This document shows, piece by piece, positions 53,419-64,000 of a stretch of 64,000 nucleotides of DNA. This DNA is from Arachnia propionica (GTDB taxonomy: Bacteria > Actinomycetota > Actinomycetes > Propionibacteriales > Propionibacteriaceae). The notes beneath the pieces are model-generated. The model worked only from the letters and a program-made list of their open reading frames with translations, searched no databases and was not told the DNA's origin. How positions within the stretch are numbered: the first letter of the stretch is position 1; each line of letters opens with the position of its first letter. Position numbers and translations under genes: made by a program. The stretch is taken from the NCBI RefSeq assembly GCF_037055325.1, contig NZ_CP146373.1, forward strand, positions 2,232,001 through 2,296,000, read 5' to 3'.

Positions 53419-54320
53419 GAGGCTTATTCATAGGGGTGTTTTGGCTTTCTCCAACTAACGCTTTATCCGAGGGGGATGTGGGGGCGGCTTGCCCGATCTG
53501 AGACAATTCAAGGTGTAGAAAGAAAACCCTCAGATGAAAGACAAGCCGCTGCCGTGAATACTACCACGATCCTTGAGCGTGATCAGATCCTTGACCTGTG
53601 TGAACTGATCCACACATCCCGTTCCGGAAACCTATCCGGCAGCAGGATCCCGTGCCCTAGGCTTGTTCCGCTGTATCCAAATCACTGTGTTAACACTCAG
53701 ACACAACCTCACCCAAGAGTTACTGGCCGACATCCACACGGTTTCCCAAGCCACCATCTCGAGAGTAGTGGCGGTCTACACTCCCTTGATCGCCGAGGCC
53801 CTCCAAGCCTGGGTGCCCGGCACGGGGGACCTCGACCCAGACCGCCAGTACATCATCGACGGTACTCTGGCGCCCTGCTGGTCATGGCACGACCGTCCCG
53901 AGCTGTACTCAGGCAAACACCACACGACGGGGGTGAACCTGCAAGTGGCCTGCACCCTGACCGGACAGCTCGCCTGGATCCCCAGAACCATCAGCAGGCA
54001 GTGTGCATGATGCAAAGGCCATCACAGAATCCGGATTCCTCACAACCCTCAATGCTCACAATCATATCGGGGACAAGGGCTACATCGGATTGGGAATGAT
54101 CACCCCCGTGAAGAAACCCGCCCATGGTGAACTCACCGACACCGATAAAAGAAACAACACGACCATCAACCGCGTCCGCTACCTCATCGAACGTGTCATC
54201 GCGAACCTCAAAACCTGGCGTGTCCTGCACACCGATTACCGTCGCCCTTACAACACCTTCGAAACCACAATACAAGCCGTCACGGGACTCGTCTTCGCCT
54301 ACACCCCATGAATAAGCCTC
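53419..54320 (+). mobile_element. IS5-type insertion sequence
   Basis: This 902-base element has inverted ends GAGGCTTATTCATAGGGGTGT (left, from 53419, 20 of the bases shared) and ACACCCCATGAATAAGCCTC (54301-54320), differing by one inserted base. It is flanked by a direct TTT on both sides. It carries one transposase reading frame broken in two places. It sits just upstream of lanKC and is the likely source of the miniature element at 23406. Confidence 0.85.
53554..54311 (+). pseudogene. IS5-family (DDE_Tnp_4) transposase, frameshifted
   Basis: Three frames are needed to read the protein. From GTG 53554: TTTILERDQILDLCELIHTS. From about 53663: RHNLTQELLADIHTVSQATI (helix-turn-helix) and YIIDGTLAPCWSW with the first catalytic Asp, then HHTTGVNLQVACTLTGQLAW. 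From about 53985: GSVHDAKAITESGFL, then IGDKGYIGLGMITPVKKP and RVRYLIERVIANLKTWRVL with the later catalytic residues. Frame changes lie near 53640-53660 and 53975-53985. Some IS5 groups use one programmed shift; two breaks suggest decay. Confidence 0.82.
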
Positions 54321-54773
54321 TTTGTTCTTAAATAGAAATACAATCTCGCAAGGTAATATCAAAGCCCCCTCGTATTTATCGAATCCAACCGGTCCAGAGC
54401 TAGCAGCAAGTTGCATAACCCGATTGATGATTCATTTCGATCCGCTGTTGCGGAACACGCCACCTAGAACATCACGCCTACTTTCATCATGTCAACCCCT
54501 CCAGTCGAGATCTCACCGTCACTCGAAGTCGCCACCCAAGCGACTTGCCTGAGGTTTCGTACCGCTGCTTTGTGAGTTTAATTTTTGAAATATGACCCCA
54601 GAAATGGGTTCGCAAACAGAAAGATCCCCAGTCAGAAACGCTTTCACATATGATTGAATGTGACACTTTAGCCCGAGTTGCTTGCGCGAGAATCCCCTAC
54701 CGGTAGCATGAGAACTGACACGGATCACCCAACGTTTCGTGCCGGTTTCTTTCGAGGCGGGGGAGGGCACAGC
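54321..54773. other. Gap between the two insertion sequences
   Basis: These 453 bases have no convincing gene. The right part (from about 54680) should contain the left end and promoter of the IS3-type element. Base composition is AT-richer than the core blocks. Confidence 0.5.
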
Positions 54774-55085
54774 ATGCCGCGAAGAATAGATCTAAATGTG
54801 AAGAAACGAGCGTTACGGCTACTGCGCGAGCACCGAGGTCGGTACCCGACGTTGACGGCTGCCTGCATCGCCGTGGCACGCCACGAGGGGATTGGAGCCG
54901 AGACCCTGCGACGCTGGGCGGTGCAGGCCGAGATCGATGAGGGGTCCCGCACCGGGACCAGCAGCAGGCAGCATGAGCAGATCCGAGCCTTGAAGGCGGA
55001 GAACATTCGACTACGGGAGGATGTGGCGATACTGAGAGCAGCGACAACTTTCTTCGCGGGGGAGCTCGACCCCTACAACCGCTGA
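54774..55085 (+). CDS. IS3-family transposase OrfA
   Basis: OrfA is the DNA-binding part of IS3 transposases. The 103-residue product has a helix-turn-helix (RYPTLTAACIAVARHEGIGA then ETLRRWAVQAEID) and a leucine-zipper-like C-terminal helix (IRALKAENIRLREDVAILRA). The ATG at 54774 follows GGGGGAGGGC. OrfB should follow in the -1 frame and does, but is truncated. Confidence 0.85.
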   Translation: MPRRIDLNVKKRALRLLREHRGRYPTLTAACIAVARHEGIGAETLRRWAVQAEIDEGSRTGTSSRQHEQIRALKAENIRLREDVAILRAATTFFAGELDPYNR

Positions 55086-55105
55086 CCATCGCCTTCATCG
55101 GGGAG

Positions 55106-55435
55106 ATGCGCGGCCGAGGTTTCGCGGTCGAGTCGATCTGCCGGGTCCTGCGAGGACAGGGCTGTCAGATTGCTGCGAGGACCTATCGGGCCTGGAAGAC
55201 ACGTCCACCATCGGCCCGGGCGATCAGCGATCAAAGAGTCCTAGAAGCTATCGAGAAGCTCGCTTGGACGACCGACTCTCGAGGTCGCAGGCGTCTGACT
55301 CCTGAGGGTCGTTACGGACGTCAGAGGATGCTGACGGCGTTACGCAACGCAGGCGTGGATGCCACCCCCGGAGCGGTGGACAGGGCCATGCGGAAACTCG
55401 GTCTCAGTGGGATCAAACGCAGCAGATCGGCGTAG
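55106..55435 (+). pseudogene. IS3-family transposase OrfB, truncated
   Basis: Only ~110 residues of the N-terminal HTH_21 region remain (FAVESICRVLRGQGCQIAAR; GRYGRQRMLTALRNAGVDAT), out of roughly 280 in a complete OrfB. The integrase core with the DDE residues is missing: the frame stops at 55435 and no further transposase sequence follows. The element is dead. Confidence 0.85.
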
Positions 55436-55723
55436 GAAAAGCTTGACGTGTCCAGTCGAGTCGCAACGTCACAGCTCCAACGCTGAAGGTGCGCGTCCCG
55501 GCCTCATCCCAAGGAGTTGGGTGGACGCATGAGCCGTGTCCTTGGAGATGAACACGTCTGCGCCCGCCATGAAGTGACGTGTACCTCGAGGTCCTACCTC
55601 AGTACCGATCAAGCGCTCGGCGCGTCTGCGATCCCCATGTCTAGCCCATGCACGGAAGAGCGCGCAGATTCCTCTGGATGTGCGGAGCCAGAGTCTTTGC
55701 GTGCTCCTCCTGCTGAACAACGG
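55436..55723. other. Gap between truncated IS3 and rpoC end
   Basis: These 288 bases show no gene. Short frames in both directions have no ribosome site or family resemblance. The region probably contains the right-hand junction of the truncated element. Confidence 0.5.
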
Positions 55724-55755
55724 AAGGGGCGGTCCCCCATGGGTGACCGCCCCTT
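55724..55755 (-). terminator. Terminator after rpoC
   Basis: AAGGGGCGGTC (55724-55734) pairs perfectly with GACCGCCCCTT (55745-55755) around a 10-base loop, 10 bases past the rpoC stop. Confidence 0.85.
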
Positions 55756-55765
55756 CTGAGCCTCG

Positions 55766-59716
<3,951 letters not shown>

Positions 59717-59809
59717 TGGTTCTCTTTCCCCCGCCGCCCCGGCGGGTGCCTGTGCCTGAAATCTGAGGTTTTACTGGTGCCGGGTAACCGGCGTGTGACT
59801 GAGTCAGAC

Positions 59810-62800
59810 TCAGACTTCGGTGACGTCGAGGAAGTGGTCGCCTCCGGGACGTCTCCCGAGATCGATGCCGAAGTCCTCGGCGTTGCGCAGATCGTCCTCC
59901 GATTCCCGCAGGTCGATGACGCGTCCGTCCCCGGAGAGAACCTCCACGTTCAGACACAACGACTGCATCTCCTTGACGAGCACCTTGAAAGACTCCGGGA
60001 TGCCGGGTTCGGGGATGTTTTCTCCCTTGACAATTGCCTCGTAGACCTTCACGCGACCGGGGACGTCGTCGGACTTGATGGTCAACAGCTCCTGGAGGGC
60101 CCACGCAGCTCCATAGGCCTCGAGGGCCCACACCTCCATCTCGCCGAAACGCTGACCACCGAACTGCGCTTTGCCGCCCAGCGGCTGCTGGGTGATCATC
60201 GAGTACGGGCCGGTGGAGCGGGCATGGATCTTGTCGTCGACCAAGTGGTGCAGCTTCAGCATGTACATGTAGCCGACGCCGGTCTTCTCCGGATAGGGCT
60301 CACCGGAGCGACCGTCGAACAGCTGGGCCTTGCCGCCGCCATCGATGAGGCGCTCCCCGTCGCGGGTGGTCAGCGAGTTCTCCAGCAGGCCGGTGATCTC
60401 GTGCTCGTCCGCGCCGTCAAAGACGGGGGTGGCCACCCGGGAGTCCGCCTCGACGCGGCCGAGACCGACCTGGCGCAGGCGATCCGCCCAGGCCTCCTTG
60501 ACCTCCGTGATGTCCCAGCCGGTCTTGGCGATCCACCCGAGATGGTTCTCCAGCACCTGCCCGATGTTCATCCGGGACGGGACGCCGAGAGGGTTGAGGA
60601 CGATGTCGACGGGGGTGCCATCGGCAAGGAAAGGCATGTCCTCCACGGGAAGGATTTTCGAGATAACGCCCTTGTTGCCGTGACGGCCAGCAAGCTTGTC
60701 ACCGTCGCTGATCTTGCGTTTCTGGGCGACGTGGACCCGCACCAGCTGATTGACCCCGGGCGGCAGTTCATCGTCATCACGGGTGTCGAAGACCCGCACC
60801 CCGATGACGGTGCCAGATTCACCGTGCGGCACCTTCAGGGAGGTGTCGCGGACCTCGCGGGCCTTCTCCCCGAAGATCGCGCGCAGCAAGCGCTCCTCGG
60901 GGGTCAGCTCGGTCTCGCCCTTCGGGGTGACCTTGCCGACCAGGATGTCACCGGCCGACACCTCGGCACCGATGCGGACGATGCCACGCTCGTCGAGATC
61001 GGCCAGCATCTCGTCGGAGACGTTGGGGATGTCGCGGGTGATCTCCTCGGCCCCCAGCTTCGTGTCGCGGGCGTCGACCTCGTGCTCCTCGATGTGGATC
61101 GAGGTGAGGACGTCGTCCTGAACGAGACGCTGCGACAAGATGATCGCGTCCTCGTAGTTGAGGCCCTCCCACGGCATGAATGCAACAAGGAGGTTCTTGC
61201 CGAGCGCCAACTCACCCTGGTCGGTGCAGGGGCCGTCGGCCAGAGGGGTGCCGATCTCGACACGGTCCCCGACCGCGACCAACGGGCGCTGGTTGATGCA
61301 GGTGCCCGCGTTGGATCGCACGAACTTCTCGAGCCGGTAGGAGGAGTAGGTGGCGTCATCATTGGCGATCTCGATGATGTCCGCCGTGACCGAGGACACC
61401 ACACCGGCCTTCTTCGCGAGGGTCACGTCACCGACATCCACGGCGGCACGGTACTCCATGCCGGTGCCTACGAATGGGGCCTCGTTGCGGATCAGCGGCA
61501 CCGCCTGGCGCTGCATGTTCGCACCCATCAGCGCACGGGAAGCATCGTCGTGCTCAAGGAACGGGATGAGCGCGGTGGCAACCGAGACCATCTGACGCGG
61601 CGAGACGTCCATGTACTCAACGTCTGCAGCCGGGATGGTGTCAACGTCACCGTGTTTGATGCGCACCAAGACGCGTTCCTCGGCGAGGCGACCCTCGGCG
61701 TCGAGGACCGCATTGGCCTGGGCGATGGAGAACCGGTCCTCCTCGTCGGCGGTCAGGTAGTCGATCTGGTCGGTGACCTTGCCATCGACGACGCGCCGGT
61801 ACGGGGTCTCGATGAACCCGAAGGCATTGACCCGGGCGAACGAGGCGAGCGAACCGATGAGGCCGATGTTCGGACCCTCGGGGGTCTCGATCGGGCACAT
61901 GCGACCGTAGTGCGAGCTGTGGACGTCGCGTACCTCCATGCCCGCGCGGTCGCGGGAGAGGCCGCCGGGACCGAGCGCCGAGAGCCTGCGTTTGTGGGTC
62001 AACCCCGCGAGCGGGTTGTTCTGGTCCATGAACTGCGACAGCTGTGAGGTGCCGAAGAACTCCTTCAACGCCGCCGTCACGGGGCGGATGTTGATGAGGG
62101 TCTGCGGAGTGATGGCCTCGATGTCCTGAGTGGTCATGCGGTCGCGGACGACGCGTTCCATGCGTCCCAGGCCAGTGCGCAACTGGTTCTGAATCAACTC
62201 ACCGACGGTGCGGAGCCGACGATTGCCGAAGTGATCGATATCGTCGTCCTCGACCGGCAGGCCGTTCAGCTCCTCCCTGTGCTCGTGGAGGGCCACGACG
62301 TACTTGATGGCCGCGACGATGTCCTCCATGGTGAGGACCTGGCTGTCGAAGGGCAGGTCGAGTCCGAGCTTCTTGTTGATCTTGTAGCGGCCAACTTTTG
62401 CCAGGTCGTAGCGCTTCGGGTTGAAGTAGTAGTTCTCCAGCAGCGCCTGGGCGGCATCGCGGGCCGGGGGCTCGCCGGGACGCAGCTTGCGGTAGATGTC
62501 CAGCAGCGCTTCGTCCTGGGTGTTGACGGTGTCCTTCTCCAATGTCATGCGCATGGACTCGAAGTCACCGAACTCTTCGAGGATGCGGTCCTCGCTCCAG
62601 CCGAGGGCCTTGAGCAGGACCGTGACGTTCTGCTTGCGCTTGCGGTCGAGACGCACGAAGACCATGTCGCGCTTGTCGATCTCGAACTCCAACCACGCAC
62701 CGCGGGAGGGGATCACCTTGCAGGAGTAGATGTCTTTGTCGGATCCCTTGTCAGGGGTGATCTCGAAGTAGACGCCTGGGGAGCGAACGAGCTGTGAAAC

Positions 62801-63283
62801 AACGACACGCTCGGTGCCGTTGATGATGAAGGTGCCCTTGTCGGTCATCAGCGGGAAGTCGCCGATGAACACGGTCTGCGACTTGATCTCACCCGTCTCG
62901 TTGTTGACGAACTCAGCGGTCACGAACAGCGGGGCGGCATAGGTGACGTCGCGGTCCTTGCATTCCTCGATGGAGTGCTTGGGCTCTTCGAAACGATGAT
63001 CGCGGAAGGACAGCGACATCGTCTCGTTGAAATCCTCGATGGGGGAGATCTCGGAGAAGATCTCCTCCAGCCCGGAGCGGGTATTGACATCGGTGCGGCC
63101 AGCGGCCAGGCGCTCCTCGACATCGGCCTGCCAGGCCTCGTTTCCGATGAGCCAGTTGTAGGAGTTAATTTGGAGATCGAGCAGGTTGGGGACCTCAAGT
63201 GGTTCGTGGATCTTCGCGAATGAGATCCGACCACTGGGCAAGACAACATTGGTGTTCTTCAACGCAGAGCGCGAGGCGGCCAA
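59810..63283 (-). CDS. rpoB: RNA polymerase subunit beta
   Basis: This is the second catalytic subunit of RNA polymerase and the rifampicin target. From TTG 63283 the product is 1157 residues ([20 protein letters not shown]). GGAAGGA lies about 7 bases before this TTG; an in-frame start at 63340 would add 19 residues not found in the family. The rifampicin region (about 412-445) reads [20 protein letters not shown] then [16 protein letters not shown], all wild-type residues, so rifampicin sensitivity is predicted. It is not preceded by rplJ-rplL within the window. Confidence 0.97.
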   Translation of the reverse strand: MAASRSALKNTNVVLPSGRISFAKIHEPLEVPNLLDLQINSYNWLIGNEAWQADVEERLAAGRTDVNTRSGLEEIFSEISPIEDFNETMSLSFRDHRFEEPKHSIEECKDRDVTYAAPLFVTAEFVNNETGEIKSQTVFIGDFPLMTDKGTFIINGTERVVVSQLVRSPGVYFEITPDKGSDKDIYSCKVIPSRGAWLEFEIDKRDMVFVRLDRKRKQNVTVLLKALGWSEDRILEEFGDFESMRMTLEKDTVNTQDEALLDIYRKLRPGEPPARDAAQALLENYYFNPKRYDLAKVGRYKINKKLGLDLPFDSQVLTMEDIVAAIKYVVALHEHREELNGLPVEDDDIDHFGNRRLRTVGELIQNQLRTGLGRMERVVRDRMTTQDIEAITPQTLINIRPVTAALKEFFGTSQLSQFMDQNNPLAGLTHKRRLSALGPGGLSRDRAGMEVRDVHSSHYGRMCPIETPEGPNIGLIGSLASFARVNAFGFIETPYRRVVDGKVTDQIDYLTADEEDRFSIAQANAVLDAEGRLAEERVLVRIKHGDVDTIPAADVEYMDVSPRQMVSVATALIPFLEHDDASRALMGANMQRQAVPLIRNEAPFVGTGMEYRAAVDVGDVTLAKKAGVVSSVTADIIEIANDDATYSSYRLEKFVRSNAGTCINQRPLVAVGDRVEIGTPLADGPCTDQGELALGKNLLVAFMPWEGLNYEDAIILSQRLVQDDVLTSIHIEEHEVDARDTKLGAEEITRDIPNVSDEMLADLDERGIVRIGAEVSAGDILVGKVTPKGETELTPEERLLRAIFGEKAREVRDTSLKVPHGESGTVIGVRVFDTRDDDELPPGVNQLVRVHVAQKRKISDGDKLAGRHGNKGVISKILPVEDMPFLADGTPVDIVLNPLGVPSRMNIGQVLENHLGWIAKTGWDITEVKEAWADRLRQVGLGRVEADSRVATPVFDGADEHEITGLLENSLTTRDGERLIDGGGKAQLFDGRSGEPYPEKTGVGYMYMLKLHHLVDDKIHARSTGPYSMITQQPLGGKAQFGGQRFGEMEVWALEAYGAAWALQELLTIKSDDVPGRVKVYEAIVKGENIPEPGIPESFKVLVKEMQSLCLNVEVLSGDGRVIDLRESEDDLRNAEDFGIDLGRRPGGDHFLDVTEV

Positions 63284-63606
63284 GATTCGGTCCTTCCGGG
63301 AACGCGGCTGGTTCGTCGCACAACAAAGGACCCGCGTCAAATCACGGGCACGATTGCAGAGCAGGGCAACAAACTACTATAGGCTACGAGAGCTCCGGAA
63401 GCAAGCCAGGAACCGAAATCACCTCATCAAACATGGTAGCGGACCATGAGACATGTGCAACGTGGTCAGTCCTGGCCTCGGAACTTCACGATCACCTGCA
63501 CCAGTCCAGCCCATGACACCCGGCCAACCATCCACCCACAAGCCACGGCTTTCGCTCCAGATCCACCAGCCCGCTCCCTGCGCGTCATGGGACATGGATT
63601 GCGACA
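63284..63606. other. Leader and upstream gap of rpoB
   Basis: These 323 bases hold the rpoB promoter (annotated separately) and an 86-base leader. No gene or RNA was recognised in the rest. Confidence 0.6.
63376..63404 (-). promoter_or_regulatory. Promoter of rpoB-rpoC
   Basis: On the minus strand TTGCTT (63404-63399) and TATAGT (63381-63376) are 17 bases apart, a strong primary-sigma match. Transcription would begin near 63369, giving a leader of about 86 bases to the TTG start. Confidence 0.7.
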
Positions 63607-64000
63607 TCATCGCCGAGGCCAGGCACGCAACAGGTCATGGAACCCGACGACGGCGGTCAACAGCCTCAGCGGCCCGATCTCCCCCACTCTGTAGTCACTG
63701 GAAGCGACGAACCTCCTCCTCAGCGTGGAATCGCAACGCCCTAGCAAGACGCGCAGCTTCAGCCCGTGCAGCGGATTCGAGGCCACGGCTACTCGCCCCG
63801 CGCCGGTGAGCATCGGCGCCACGCAGCGGGCATTCTCCACCGTGGTACGCGATTTCTGCTCCAGGATCACCTCACCGGCGAACCCGAGGCGGCGCACCTC
63901 CCTGGAGAGCAGTGCAGCCTCTGACACCCCCGCGCCCGCCGGATCGCCTCCGCAGGCCAGGATCCGACTTCCCGACCCGTAGCGACGGGCTGTCCTGACC
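63607..64000 (-). CDS. YdcF/SanA-family (DUF218) protein, 5' end cut by window edge
   Basis: Only the C-terminal ~130 residues are in the window. The frame is open to the right edge. Visible family features are GSGSRILACGGDPAGAG, GFAGEVILEQKSRTTVENAR (the conserved SRTT.ENA motif) and VAVASNPLHGLKLRVLL, where the family has an Asn/His helix. DUF218 proteins are linked to cell-envelope metabolism (ElyC, SanA) but biochemical roles are mostly unknown. It is upstream of rpoB in the same direction, without overlap. Confidence 0.82.
   Translation of the reverse strand, partial: VRTARRYGSGSRILACGGDPAGAGVSEAALLSREVRRLGFAGEVILEQKSRTTVENARCVAPMLTGAGRVAVASNPLHGLKLRVLLGRCDSTLRRRFVASSDYRVGEIGPLRLLTAVVGFHDLLRAWPRR

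Noticed and set aside
53476-53553. Start of the IS5 transposase at 53476
   Set aside because: The residues before 53554 do not resemble a transposase N-terminus, and GTG 53554 begins the recognisable sequence.

Overview
The window looks like a chromosome segment from a high-GC Gram-positive actinomycete, most likely a member of the Propionibacteriaceae. The basis is the overall base composition, strong GGAGG-type ribosome binding sites, frequent GTG and TTG starts, promoters of the TTGnnn-N16/17-TAnnnT type, a zinc-type S14, an L4 with a C-terminal 'sunset'-like tail, and a glutaminyl-tRNA synthetase. The genus is inference; no search was run.

The backbone is the transcription/translation super-locus, entirely on the minus strand and read from right to left: rpoB-rpoC, rpsL-rpsG-fusA, tuf, rpsJ-rplC-rplD-rplW-rplB-rpsS-rplV-rpsC-rplP-rpmC-rpsQ, rplN-rplX-rplE-rpsZ-rpsH-rplF-rplR-rpsE-rpmD-rplO, then secY leaving at the left edge. 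The order is the classical one, but the blocks are separated by accessory modules. Perfect hairpin terminators follow rpoC, fusA, tuf, rpsQ and rplO, and clear promoters precede rpoB, rpsL and tuf.

Modules from left to right. (1) secY (edge) and a wecB-type UDP-GlcNAc 2-epimerase on the plus strand between secY and rplO. (2) A PQQ-like propeller protein, a ferritin and a frameshifted ykgB between rplN and rpsQ. (3) Between rpsJ and tuf: a two-component system with a divergent FtsX-type ABC exporter, a three-gene ABC-2 exporter, a lower-GC region with two 79-81 bp miniature elements, a probable radical-SAM RiPP (sactipeptide-like) cluster, a polar amino-acid ABC importer, gltX, a DUF4112 protein, glnS and an MscS channel. 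(4) Between tuf and fusA: rpiB, a TIGR01777 epimerase that splits a decayed copy of a Sel1-repeat gene, and the intact Sel1 gene. (5) Between rpsL and rpoC: a class III lanthipeptide cluster (LanKC, four tandem small precursor genes not found by long-ORF calling, ABC exporter, S9 peptidase), followed by an IS5-type element and a truncated IS3-type element. (6) A YdcF-type gene upstream of rpoB, cut by the right edge.

The two RiPP clusters are the most interesting content. One encodes a 239-residue precursor whose tail carries six cysteines at exact three-residue spacing, next to a radical SAM/SPASM enzyme. The other encodes four labyrinthopeptin-like precursors with an S-x3-S-x3-C spacing, each in a ~293 bp tandem unit ending in its own hairpin.
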